DNA from: Rhodococcus jostii RHA1
Lineage (GTDB): Bacteria > Actinomycetota > Actinomycetes > Mycobacteriales > Mycobacteriaceae
DNA: 64,000 nt
Assembly: GCF_000014565.1 (NCBI RefSeq)
Contig: NC_008268.1
Coordinates: forward strand, 2,852,001-2,916,000
Reading direction: 5' to 3'
In this document: piece after piece, positions 9,237-17,770 of the stretch
Layout of the letters: every line of letters starts with the position of its first letter
Position numbering within the stretch: the stretch's first letter is position 1
Notes under the pieces: model-generated
What the model was told of the DNA's origin: nothing
Database searches by the model: none
Seen by the model: only the letters and a program-made list of their open reading frames with translations
Translations under genes and position numbers: made by a program

Positions 9237-10118
9237 ATGGACTTCCAGACAATCCGGCACGACGTCAACGACGGCATCCTGACGATCACCCTGAACCGAC
9301 CCGAACACCTCAACGCCTTCACCGTCACCATGGCCGAGGAACTCGAGCACTCCTTCCGCGCCGTCAACGACGACGACTCCGTCCGCGCCGTCATCGTCAC
9401 CGGAGCCGGTCGCGCGTTCTGCGCCGGCATGGACCTCAGTCGCGAGGGCAACGTGTTCGGCCTCGACGAGCAACGCACACCAGGCCTGAGTGACATGGCC
9501 GACCTCGACGATCCGGCCATCGCCGCGGTCCGCGACACCGGCGGACGCTGCACACTCGCCATCCACGACTGCCGCAAACCGGTCATCGCCGCCCTCAACG
9601 GCCCAGCCGTGGGCATCGGCGCCACGATGACACTGGCAATGGACCGCCGACTGATGTCCACCTCCGCCCGAATCGGACTCGTCTTCGGCCGCATCGGCAT
9701 CGTGCCCGAGGCCTGCTCGACCTGGTATCTACCCCGACTCGTCGGCCCCTCCGCAGCGCTCGACCTGGTCCTGCGCGCCGACATCCTCGACGCCGAAACC
9801 GCACTGGCCGTCGGACTCGTCGACGAAATCCACCCCGGCGAGGACCTGCTCACCCAGGCCGCCGCAATCGCCGACGCCTGGACCCGGGACCGCTCCCCCG
9901 TCGCCGTGGCCCTGAGCCGACAAATGGTACGACGCAACGCCACCCTGACCCACCCCGACCAGGCCCACCGAATCGACTCACTCGCCATGTTCTGGACCAG
10001 CATCGGCGACGGCAAGGAAGGCGTCACCGCCTTCCTCGAGAAACGGAAACCCCACTTCCACGGACGCGCATCCGAGATGCCCAACTTCTACAACGACTGG
10101 ATCGCCGACCAACCCTGA
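9237..10118 (+). CDS. Enoyl-CoA hydratase/isomerase family protein
   Basis: 293 residues with the crotonase fold. The first oxyanion-hole segment GAGRAFCAGMDLS lies near residues 57-69, the second NGPAVGIGATMTLAMD near 121-136, and the family's PEACSTWYLPRLVG follows. It likely hydrates or isomerises an enoyl-CoA. The ATG at 9237 has no clear ribosome site and starts 2 bp after the stop of the nitronate monooxygenase remnant, so it may depend on translational coupling with that decayed frame. This is the last gene of module A; no hydratase is present in module B. Confidence 0.9.
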   Translation: MDFQTIRHDVNDGILTITLNRPEHLNAFTVTMAEELEHSFRAVNDDDSVRAVIVTGAGRAFCAGMDLSREGNVFGLDEQRTPGLSDMADLDDPAIAAVRDTGGRCTLAIHDCRKPVIAALNGPAVGIGATMTLAMDRRLMSTSARIGLVFGRIGIVPEACSTWYLPRLVGPSAALDLVLRADILDAETALAVGLVDEIHPGEDLLTQAAAIADAWTRDRSPVAVALSRQMVRRNATLTHPDQAHRIDSLAMFWTSIGDGKEGVTAFLEKRKPHFHGRASEMPNFYNDWIADQP

Positions 10119-10661
10119 CCCATGACGCCTACGACACCGAACCGACGCCCACGCGGTGCCCACCCACCTGAGTCCCGCCAAGTCGCCACAGAACCCAGGC
10201 TCGAAGACCCGGTCGCACAACCCTGAGACCCACAACGCACGGCCCGATCCCAGGGTGGTGGCCGCGGACCGGGACTCGGACCCAGACCATGTCACGGGTC
10301 TCCAGATCTTCCCCGGGATGACTTACCCGGCGTACTCATCGGCGCTGGTGCGCATCTCACCGGCGACCGCGCGCTGACTCGGCGCGCTCAGGGGACCCTC
10401 CGTGGCGCACATCGGTGTGTAAGCAGAAGTGGGCACACTCGATGACAATCTAAGGACCGGCGTCCGAGATCGTCGAGAGGGTCGGCACCAACACCTGGTG
10501 GCGGGTTCATCGCCTGATAACTCATCGGATCCCGAATCCCGGCAGGCACCGAGGCGAAAGCTCCTCTTACCACTTGTACGGACCCGGCGTCGTTCTCCTC
10601 GCTTCAACGACAGGAGTGCGCTCGCGGTGCCGTCACCCCCTTCTTCACGGTATTGACGCGG
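10119..10661. other. Intergenic region without a recognised gene
   Basis: About 540 bp between the hydratase and the module B operator. Short open stretches exist on both strands but none shows a recognisable motif. No strong terminator hairpin was found after the hydratase. Confidence 0.5.
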
Positions 10662-10677
10662 TAGTGATCGCTCTCTA
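10662..10677. promoter_or_regulatory. Operator-like inverted repeat, site 4 of 8
   Basis: TAGTGA-TCGC-TCTCTA followed by TCGTAGCGG, ending 41 bp before the ATG of the module B acyl-CoA synthetase. It is the most symmetric of the TCGC-centred sites. Confidence 0.7.
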
Positions 10678-10718
10678 TCGTAGCGGCCGTGGCACTAAGC
10701 GAGAGGCAGACATCACAC

Positions 10719-12506
10719 ATGCAGGCAACCAGCACCGCCGACACATCTCCCGGTGAGGCGTTCGAACGCGCGCTGCACGCGAACACCGTGTGCGAGGCGT
10801 TCCAGATCACCGCGGCCGCCCGCGCGGACCAGGTTGCCGTGCGCACCGCCGATGACAGTGTCTCGATGACGTTCGGCACACTCGCCGAGCGGGTGCGGCG
10901 GGTCGCGGCCGGTCTCGCGGCCCTCGGCCTCGAGCGCGGGGACACGGTGGGCATCATGCTCACCAACCGGCCCGAGTTCCACCTGGTGGACCTCGCCGCC
11001 ATGCACCTGGGCGCCCTTGCCTTCTCGATCTACAACACCTCGGCGCACGATCAGATCGAATACCTCTTCGCCGACGCCGGTAACCGCATCGTGATCACCG
11101 AGCGTGCGTTCGTCGACCGGCTGACCGCCGTCCGCGACGGCGGCACCCCGATCGATCACCTCATCGTCGTCGACGGCGCACCGGACGGCACCCTGAGCCT
11201 CGAGGACGTGGAGGCGGGAGGCGACCCGCACTTCGACTTCGAGGCAGCGTGGTCGGCGGTCGGCCCCGACGAGCTCCTCACCCTGATCTACACCTCCGGC
11301 ACCACGGGTCCACCCAAGGGAGTCGAACTCACCCACCACAACATGATGACCAAGATCCGCGCCCTACAGCAGATATTGCCGGTCACGCCGGGGGGCCGCA
11401 CCATCTCGTTCCTGCCCGCCGCGCACATCGGCGACCGGTGGAGCGGACACTATTCGCCGCTGGCGGTGTGGGGCTTCACCGTCACCACCTGCGCGGACGC
11501 GCGCAAGGTGATGGAGATTGCGCAGCAGGTTCGCCCGACGGTGTTCCTGCCGGTGCCGCGGATGTGGGAGAAGGCGAAGGCGGCCCTGGAGGCGGAAATC
11601 GACGCCGACCCCAGCACTGCGCGCCGCACGCTGACGCGCTGGGCCATCGACACCGGGATCAAGAAAGCCCGCGCCGAGCAGGACGGCCGGTCCGTCGGTC
11701 CGATACTCGACCTGCAGGCGAAAATCGCCGACGCACTCGTCGGCTCGAAGATCCGCCGGAAGCTGGGGCTGGACCAGTCCGAATGGTTCCTGACCGGATC
11801 GGCGCCCACCCCGCGCCATGTGTTCGAATTCTTCGCGGCCGTCGGGATCCCGATCTGCGAGCTGTGGGCCATGAGCGAGACGTCATGCGTCATGACCGTC
11901 AACCCGAAGGACCGCAACCGGGTGGGCACGGTCGGAGTGCCGATCCCCGGGCTCGAGGTCAAGCTCGCCCCCGACGGAGAGCTGCTCGTACGCAGCCAGA
12001 CCGTCATGCGGGGCTACCGCAACAAGCCCGAGCAGACCGCCGAGGCCATCGATTCCGAGGGGTGGCTGCACACCGGTGACATCGGGACGATCGACGACGA
12101 CGGCTACGTGCGGCTGGTGGACCGCAAGAAGGACATCATCATCAACTCGGCCGGCAAGAACATGTCGCCCGCGAACATCGAGACCTGGCTGAGGACCTCG
12201 AGCCCCCTGATCGGCCAGGCTGCGTGCATCGGCGACGGCCGGCCGTACAACGTCGCGCTGATCGCGCTCGACCCCGACGGTGCCGCAGGGAAAGCGGCAG
12301 ACGATCCCGCCACCATCGCCGAAATCGCGGCCGGCGTGGAGCACGCCAACAGCCACCTCTCCCGCGTCGAACAAATCAAAAAGTTCACGATCGTCGCCGA
12401 GCCGTGGCTACCAGGCAGCGACGAACTCACCCCCACCATGAAGATCAAACGCAGGAACGTCGTCACCAAGTACGCCACACAGATCGAGGAACTCTACGCG
12501 AAGTAA
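10719..12506 (+). CDS. Acyl-CoA synthetase (AMP-forming, FadD15-like), module B
   Basis: 595 residues, paralogue of the gene at 5373. It has YTSGTTGPPKGVELTHHN, WAMSETS (the module A copy has WGMSETS), GWLHTGDIG and the hinge DRKKDIIINSAGKNMSPANI. The start at 10719 is supported by GAGAGGCAG and by alignment with the paralogue; an upstream in-frame start at 10689 lies nearer the operator and has no better ribosome site. The catalytic residues seem intact, so both copies could be active, possibly on related acids. It is followed by about 1 kb without a recognised gene before the tautomerase. Confidence 0.93.
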   Translation: MQATSTADTSPGEAFERALHANTVCEAFQITAAARADQVAVRTADDSVSMTFGTLAERVRRVAAGLAALGLERGDTVGIMLTNRPEFHLVDLAAMHLGALAFSIYNTSAHDQIEYLFADAGNRIVITERAFVDRLTAVRDGGTPIDHLIVVDGAPDGTLSLEDVEAGGDPHFDFEAAWSAVGPDELLTLIYTSGTTGPPKGVELTHHNMMTKIRALQQILPVTPGGRTISFLPAAHIGDRWSGHYSPLAVWGFTVTTCADARKVMEIAQQVRPTVFLPVPRMWEKAKAALEAEIDADPSTARRTLTRWAIDTGIKKARAEQDGRSVGPILDLQAKIADALVGSKIRRKLGLDQSEWFLTGSAPTPRHVFEFFAAVGIPICELWAMSETSCVMTVNPKDRNRVGTVGVPIPGLEVKLAPDGELLVRSQTVMRGYRNKPEQTAEAIDSEGWLHTGDIGTIDDDGYVRLVDRKKDIIINSAGKNMSPANIETWLRTSSPLIGQAACIGDGRPYNVALIALDPDGAAGKAADDPATIAEIAAGVEHANSHLSRVEQIKKFTIVAEPWLPGSDELTPTMKIKRRNVVTKYATQIEELYAK

Positions 12507-13359
12507 CCATCGGACGAGCGCGGCGACAGCTCCCACAACCCCAACGGCGAAGCACGCGCCCACTGAAGCGTGGCATGCACCGGGACGCGGATCACTGACC
12601 CGGCGAAGCGCCCGTCCTCAACGGGCCGACGGGTCCACTGCTGATCGTCGAGCAGGTCTTGGAGATCAGCTTCTACCGTGGGTGGAAGCAGTTCGTCAGA
12701 AACGACTGCAGCGCCCATACCAGTTGAGCTCCAACAATTCCGTCTCGGTGCCATAGCGCTAGTAGCCGATCACGATCCGCACGATCGCCCAGCTCTTCTG
12801 CTCCGCGTGGCAGCCGTCGTACCCACTTCTCGGCCTTGGTGCGCATGCTGCGGTCCCCGCCAGCCCGGAGCGATTGTCGGTGACGGTCGGCGTCCCGGTG
12901 ATCCCCGACGGTGTTTCCGTCGCCGTGGACACCGGTCGATCCCGAAAACCTCGACGCCGCGTCATCCAGGTCACCCAATTCGACACCAGCACAATGCTTT
13001 TAAGCAGTGTGCTCGGTCGGTGCACCAACGCCCTTGCGCTGATGTTTCCTGCATCCGGCAGCCAGACGGCGGGCGCTGGTGGCCGCCGACGTGTCTCACC
13101 GCAGCGCGGCGGTGTCGTTGTCGATGCGAGTGGAACGGTGCCGGATCGCCACCAGTTCGGGCGGAATCGAGGCCGGCCGCTTGCCGGCACACGTACCCGA
13201 CACCGCTCACTAGAACATCAGTGCCGCATCCCCTTTCGGTTCATACCAATGTGCGCGACGGTCGGAGGTGTGACGATTTTCGCCGGCAGCGGGCTCTCCT
13301 GCGCCGTGCGGGCAGTTACACGGGCCATCTGTGACGAAGTCAACGCAAATCATTGACAA
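12507..13359. other. Long interval without a recognised gene
   Basis: About 850 bp between the synthetase and site 5. On the minus strand a stretch from about 12750 to 12494 reads coding-like (LLDDQQWTRRPVEDGRFAGS, then VIRVPVHATLQWA) but I cannot assign it and it lacks a clear start. The remainder has several short overlapping open frames without motifs. It probably contains decayed genes. Confidence 0.4.
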
Positions 13360-13375
13360 GAGAGATTGCTCACTC
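13360..13375. promoter_or_regulatory. Operator-like inverted repeat, site 5 of 8
   Basis: GAGAGA-TTGC-TCACTC, a weaker match to the shared motif, about 195 bp upstream of the module B tautomerase. No other gene lies between, so a long leader would be implied. Confidence 0.45.
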
Positions 13376-13570
13376 TACTGTCGGGAATGTGCTGATGACG
13401 ACTCCCGGTCAGACCCCACGAGGGAGCTTGACCGTCGACCCGATCACCGAATAGGCACACCGGCGCACCCCGCGCGATCCCGCTAAACGTTCACCACGGC
13501 GAAGAGTTCGAGGTCGGCGCCGCTGACGAACCGTTTGCATTTTTGGCCCACCAGATCACAAGGAGCACCA

Positions 13571-14074
13571 ATGCCGCTGTGGCAGCTGTTCACCCCGAAG
13601 AATGCCTACACGAAGGAAGAGAAGGCTGATCTGGCGAAAAAGATCAGCGATATCTATTCCGGACCCACGTCGAAGGGGAACTTCGGCTTCGAGCTCCCGC
13701 GGTTCTACACCACGGTGGTCTTCCACGAGATCGAAGCGGACTCGTTCTTCGTCGGCGGTCAGTCCCATGACAAATTCATCCAGATCGAGGTTGTCCACAT
13801 CGCCCGCACCAACGAGGGGGCCGCGGCGCTGATGGGGATTTCCGTCGAGCAGATCCTGGAGAACTACTTCGCGATGGTCAGCGAGGTGCTCAAGCCGTAC
13901 ATCGCGGACCGTGGATACGAGCTGGAGTTCCACGTCGAGACAGCGCCGTTCGAAACCTGGAAGATCGACGGCATGACGCCGCCGCCCCCGGAGTCACCGG
14001 CCGAGCGGCGCTGGTTCGAACAGAACCGGAGCTCGTCGTACAGCGCCGACGAACTGATCGTGGCGACTTCCTGA
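13571..14074 (+). CDS. Tautomerase_3-family protein, module B
   Basis: 167 residues starting MPLWQLFTPKNAYTKEEK, exposing Pro1 after Met removal. It carries family motifs PRFYTTVVFHEI, KFIQIEVVHIART, IADRGYELEFHVETAPFETW and IDGMTPPPPESPAERRW. AAGGAGCACCA before the ATG is a good ribosome site. It is followed 90 bp later by the alpha/beta hydrolase on the same strand, matching the arrangement in module A. A tautomerase or hydratase/dehalogenase-like reaction is plausible from the superfamily; the precise chemistry is unknown. It is the closest intact relative of the pseudogene at 2893. Confidence 0.87.
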   Translation: MPLWQLFTPKNAYTKEEKADLAKKISDIYSGPTSKGNFGFELPRFYTTVVFHEIEADSFFVGGQSHDKFIQIEVVHIARTNEGAAALMGISVEQILENYFAMVSEVLKPYIADRGYELEFHVETAPFETWKIDGMTPPPPESPAERRWFEQNRSSSYSADELIVATS

Positions 14075-14164
14075 ACAGGCACCTTCTCAGTACCAACCTG
14101 ACCGATCCTTGGGGTGCGTGCCGCGGCGCGGCACGCACCCCACACCATCCTGAGAAGCATTCAC

Positions 14165-15109
14165 ATGACGTTTACTGAAAGCGAGACGCCGATGCGTGAA
14201 GATATCGAGTTCGACGCTGAGGGTGTGACGCTGCGCGGCTGGTTCTACAAGCCCGAAGGCGTGTCCGGTGAGCTGCCGTGCGTGATCATGACGCACGGGT
14301 TTTCGTGCACCAAGGAGATGGGTCTCGAACCCTACGCCGAGGCGTTCAGCGCCGCGGGGTTCGCCTGCGTGGTCTACGACAACCGCGGGTTCGGTGCCTC
14401 GGACACGGCACCGGGCAAGCCCCGGCAGGAGATCGACCCGTGGGACCAGATCCACGACTACCAGCACGCGATCACCTACGCGCAGGCCCGGCCCGAGGTC
14501 GACGCCTCACGCATCGGGGTGTGGGGCTCGAGCTACGCGGGCGGCAACGCCTTCGTCGTCGCGGCGATCGACCGGCGCGTGAAGGCCGTGTGCGGTCAGG
14601 TGCCGGCGGTCGCAGGGCGACGCACCTTCGAGGCGAACGTTCCGAAGGAGTTCTGGCAGGCGGCGTGGGACGGGCAGGCCGCCGACCGCCTGGCGCGAGC
14701 CCGAGGAGAGGCGCCCGCGATGATCCCGGTGGTCACCGCGGACCCGACACAGCCGGCCGTCATGCCGACGCCCGATGCCTACGCGTTCTTCTCGGCCTAC
14801 GAGGGGACCGCGTGGCGCAACGAGGTGACGCTACGCTCGACGGAGCTGGGCTACGAGGCCGGTGAGTTCCTCAAGTTCGTCGCTCCCACCCCGCTGCTGA
14901 TGGTGGTTGCCGAGGACGACAACGTTGTGACGCCGGCCGAGTGGGCCAAGGAGGCGTTCGAGACCGCGGCGGAGCCCAAGCGTCTCGTCTCGATCCCCGG
15001 CGGCCACTTCGACGCATACACCGGTCACCCCTTCGAGCTCTCCTCGGGCGCGGCACGCGACTGGTTCCTCGAACACCTGGCGCAGAAGGTGGTCCCGGCA
15101 CCAGTCTGA
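14165..15109 (+). CDS. Alpha/beta hydrolase, module B
   Basis: 314 residues and almost the same protein as the module A copy at 3095. The nucleophile motif is GSSYAGG, the acid lies in AEDDNVVTP and the His in PGGHFDAYTG. The ATG at 14165 follows GAGAAG; an internal ATG at 14192 corresponds to the start used for module A. The strong conservation suggests recent duplication or gene conversion relative to the other module genes. It is convergent with the TetR gene at 15349-15975. Confidence 0.88.
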   Translation: MTFTESETPMREDIEFDAEGVTLRGWFYKPEGVSGELPCVIMTHGFSCTKEMGLEPYAEAFSAAGFACVVYDNRGFGASDTAPGKPRQEIDPWDQIHDYQHAITYAQARPEVDASRIGVWGSSYAGGNAFVVAAIDRRVKAVCGQVPAVAGRRTFEANVPKEFWQAAWDGQAADRLARARGEAPAMIPVVTADPTQPAVMPTPDAYAFFSAYEGTAWRNEVTLRSTELGYEAGEFLKFVAPTPLLMVVAEDDNVVTPAEWAKEAFETAAEPKRLVSIPGGHFDAYTGHPFELSSGAARDWFLEHLAQKVVPAPV

Positions 15110-15125
15110 GATCGGGGGCTGTCAT

Positions 15126-15183
15126 CGCGGCGGCCTCTCCTCGTTCCCCCATCAAGGCGCGGGCACGAGGAGAGGTCGCCGCG
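15126..15183. terminator. Inverted repeat between convergent genes
   Basis: 18-bp arms at 15126-15143 and 15166-15183 (CGCGGCGGCCTCTCCTCG pairing with CGAGGAGAGGTCGCCGCG, one mismatch) around a 22-nt loop. It lies just after the hydrolase stop and downstream of the convergent TetR gene, so it may terminate both. No long T-run follows, which is usual in high-GC actinobacteria. Confidence 0.5.
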
Positions 15184-15240
15184 ATGCTGTCGGTGGTCGA
15201 CGCCGAGCCGACCCCCGCGCCCCCCGCGGCGCACGCAACA
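15147..15240 (+). pseudogene. Internal fragment of alpha/beta hydrolase
   Basis: The plus strand reads ARARGEVAAMLSVVDAEPTP, closely resembling ARARGEAPAMIPVVTADPTQ from the middle of the hydrolase that ends just upstream. It is a short displaced duplicate of about 30 codons. It has no start, and it overlaps one arm of the hairpin above. Confidence 0.6.
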
Positions 15241-15348
15241 TCCCCTGCCCGACCCGGGGCCCGTACGCCGCGAGGGCGAACGTGCCCCGCTGCTGACGCG
15301 CCGGTGCGCAACAGTCCGAAGTGCCCGGCGACTACCTCCTGCTCCGGA

Positions 15349-15975
15349 TCAGTCTGCTACCGCAGGAGCGCATACGTCGTCGCCGGTCGAGCCAGTCGAG
15401 GCGGCGGCCAGCGCGGCGTCGACCAGGGCCTCGGCAGCCGAGCGGGCGTACGTGGCACCCGAGGAATCCTGATACAGGGCCGCGGCCGCGGCCGCACCGT
15501 CCAGCAGCACCGTCAGCTGGATAGCGAGTCCCGCCGGATCAGGCACCCCGGCCTCGGCCGCGAATTCGGCGAACCATTGTCGCCCGGCCTCCTTGTAGCG
15601 GCGCGCGATCTTCGCGACCTCATGGTCCGGTGACGCCATCTCGACGGTCGCGTTGATGAAGGGACAGCCCCGGAACTCTCCCTGTTCGAGACCTTCGACG
15701 ATGATGTCGAAGGTCGCCAGTATCTTCTCCCGCGGCGTGGACGCACGTTTCGCGAGCTCGCTGGCGACCTCCTCGGCATTACGCTCGCCGCGACGCTCGA
15801 GGTATGCCGCGGCCAGCCCATCTTTCGACCCGAAGTGGCGGTACAGCGTCATGATCGGCGTCTGCGCCTCGTCCAGAATGCGGTTGATCCCCACAGCGCG
15901 GATGCCCTCCTTGAAGAAGAGATCATCCGCGGCCTTCAGGAGGCGATCTCGCGGTGAGATTTTCGTTGCTGTCAT
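15349..15975 (-). CDS. TetR/AcrR-family transcriptional regulator
   Basis: 208 residues. The N-terminal helix-turn-helix spans ISPRDRLLKAADDLFFKEGI to DEAQTPIMTLYRHFGSKDGL, typical of TetR repressors. The C-terminal ligand domain includes GCPFINATVEMASPDHEV, common in the LmrA/YxaF-like subgroup. The gene points away from the metallo-hydrolase at 16231. The intergenic region carries two direct repeats at 15991-16036 close to its start, which are likely its own operators. Whether it also binds the different TAGNGA-N4-TCTCTA motif located 110 bp further on is open. Confidence 0.9.
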   Translation of the reverse strand: MTATKISPRDRLLKAADDLFFKEGIRAVGINRILDEAQTPIMTLYRHFGSKDGLAAAYLERRGERNAEEVASELAKRASTPREKILATFDIIVEGLEQGEFRGCPFINATVEMASPDHEVAKIARRYKEAGRQWFAEFAAEAGVPDPAGLAIQLTVLLDGAAAAAALYQDSSGATYARSAAEALVDAALAAASTGSTGDDVCAPAVAD

Positions 15976-15990
15976 GCCACCATCTTAGCG

Positions 15991-16036
15991 AGCGAGCACT
16001 ATCTCACACATGAAAGCGAGCGCTATATCACACATC
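15991..16036. promoter_or_regulatory. Direct repeat, probable TetR operator
   Basis: Two units with 24-bp period: AGCGAGCACTATCTCACACA and AGCGAGCGCTATATCACACA (only two mismatches). The first begins 16 bp upstream of the TetR start codon. The position suggests autoregulation of the 15349-15975 gene and possibly control of the divergent metallo-hydrolase. Confidence 0.6.
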
Positions 16037-16145
16037 GAATGTGTGAGGCGCACGCGTCGGGGCCCGTTGTCGTGTGGGGCCGGGACCGCCCCGGGCGGTC
16101 CGGCTGGATGGGGCAGCCGCGTCATGCTCTTGCCCTGCCATGTGG

Positions 16146-16161
16146 TAGAGATTACTCTCTC
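16146..16161. promoter_or_regulatory. Operator-like inverted repeat, site 6 of 8
   Basis: TAGAGA-TTAC-TCTCTC, identical in its core to site 3, 69 bp before the module B metallo-hydrolase start. Confidence 0.65.
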
Positions 16162-16230
16162 TAAGTGGCCTCGCCGACCCGACGCCCCCGCGAAGACGCG
16201 CTGCCCAACCCGCAACCCTGGAGGTACTCC

Positions 16231-17157
16231 GTGACCATCGACGCTCACTCACCTAGCGCAGGCTCAGGATCGTCGCCGGCTGCACCGCCGATCCGTGCGA
16301 CGACCTACGTCGGCCGCTGGCCCCGGGTCCCGCATGATTGGCCCGAAATGCCCACCGGGACTTTCTCGCCGACCACCGCCACCATCGTGAGCGGCCCGAC
16401 CGAGGCAGTTCTCATCGACGCCCAGTACCTCAAGGACGACGTCCGGGATCTCGGGGACCTGATCGAACGCACCGGGAAGACCCTCACCACGATCTACATC
16501 ACGCATGCGCACGCCGATCACTACCTTGGCATCGGTCCCCTGATGGAGCGGTTCCCGGAGGCGAAGTGTGTCGCGCTGCCCCAGGTCGTCGAGGCCATGA
16601 AGGAAAACATGGAGGAACACCGTCAGCAGTGGGCGATGATGTTCGGCGACGCCTGCGTCGTCAGCGATGCGCTCCCCGACCCGATCGAGGGCGACACGCT
16701 GTACGTCGACGGCTCACCACTGAAGATCATCGAGGTCAAGCAGGCCGACATCCACCCGACCTCGATCGTGCACATCCCGGCGATCGATGCCGTGGTGGCC
16801 GGTGACGCCGTCTACAACGAGATCCACCCGATGCTCGGCCTGGCGACGCCCAAGGAGTGGCAGGACTGGCTCGAGACGGTGGACCTCGTAGAGAAGCTCC
16901 ACCCTCGGATGATCGTCGCCGGCCACCGCCGACCGGACGGCGACGATTACGCGGTCGAGACGATGATCGCGCAGACCCGCGCCTACATCCAGGACTTCGC
17001 GGCCGCCTACGAGACCGCGAAGGGCGCCGAAGACCTCATCGACGCCATGTCGGCCAAGTACCCGGACCACGGAAATCTGTGGTCGCTGGAGTTCTCCGCC
17101 ATGAGTGTCATCGCGCTTCGCGACGCGCAGAGCTCCGCAGCCGACCTCGTCCCGTGA
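16231..17157 (+). CDS. Metallo-beta-lactamase-fold hydrolase, module B
   Basis: 308 residues from a GTG at 16231 preceded by TGGAGGTACTCC. The signature HAHADH replaces the HAHPDH of module A and keeps all metal ligands. Downstream ligands lie in AGDAVYNEIHPMLG and VAGHRRPDGDDY. It has a slightly longer N-terminus than the module A copy. Divergent from the TetR gene and preceded by site 6. Likely the same hydrolytic step as 7463 on the same or a related substrate. Confidence 0.9.
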   Translation: MTIDAHSPSAGSGSSPAAPPIRATTYVGRWPRVPHDWPEMPTGTFSPTTATIVSGPTEAVLIDAQYLKDDVRDLGDLIERTGKTLTTIYITHAHADHYLGIGPLMERFPEAKCVALPQVVEAMKENMEEHRQQWAMMFGDACVVSDALPDPIEGDTLYVDGSPLKIIEVKQADIHPTSIVHIPAIDAVVAGDAVYNEIHPMLGLATPKEWQDWLETVDLVEKLHPRMIVAGHRRPDGDDYAVETMIAQTRAYIQDFAAAYETAKGAEDLIDAMSAKYPDHGNLWSLEFSAMSVIALRDAQSSAADLVP

Positions 17158-17235
17158 CGAATCACGCTCTCCCGAGGTACCTGTGGGTGCCTGAACGACC
17201 CACCCTCCGGTGCCCGAACAACCCGCGTCGCTGCA

Positions 17236-17757
17236 GTGCTCACACAGCCCAGCCGGTGCACCGATTGCGGTACCGACGGTCCACCACCGCCCACTGAACC
17301 GTTGGATCAGTCCGTGTTCGACGCGCCGGCAACAACGATAGCGAACCTGAACGGCGATCCGACTCGGGTAGTGCTCTTGCCGGTCGAGGGCAAGACGCCC
17401 TCGGCCGGGGCCGAGGTGCACCTCTTCGACGGACTCCTCCCGAGCAGGCGCCGCGTTGTGGAACGATGTTCGATGCATCCGCTCGAAGGCCTGCCGCTCG
17501 TCTTCGCCGCACACGGCCTGACACCGCCCGCGGCGTTCGATATCGCGCTGACATGTCATCCCATCGTGCAGCCCGACGGCAGGATTCAGGCTGTCGAGAC
17601 GGTGGCCGGCCTGACTCCCTCCATGGGCGGCGGTTCACCGAGCCCTCGGGGTGCGGCGGCCCCGCCCGCGAATTGGTATGTCCGCGACCTGCGCAACGCC
17701 GTGCGCACCTTACTTACCGCCGGTCCGGTCCGGCGCATGACCGTCAACCACGCCTGA
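17236..17757 (+). CDS. Hypothetical protein, possibly 5'-truncated
   Basis: An open frame to TGA 17755-17757 that ends 13 bp before the acyl-CoA dehydrogenase. The translation includes GDPTRVVLLPVEGKTPSAGA, GLPLVFAAHGLTPPAAFDIA and a helical C-terminus. I do not recognise the family. The start is uncertain: the GTG at 17236 has no clear ribosome site, and the first 40 residues look less coding-like, so this may be the surviving 3' part of a longer gene. Same-strand proximity suggests co-transcription with 17771. Confidence 0.4.
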   Translation: MLTQPSRCTDCGTDGPPPPTEPLDQSVFDAPATTIANLNGDPTRVVLLPVEGKTPSAGAEVHLFDGLLPSRRRVVERCSMHPLEGLPLVFAAHGLTPPAAFDIALTCHPIVQPDGRIQAVETVAGLTPSMGGGSPSPRGAAAPPANWYVRDLRNAVRTLLTAGPVRRMTVNHA

Positions 17758-17770
17758 AAGGTACTTCTAA

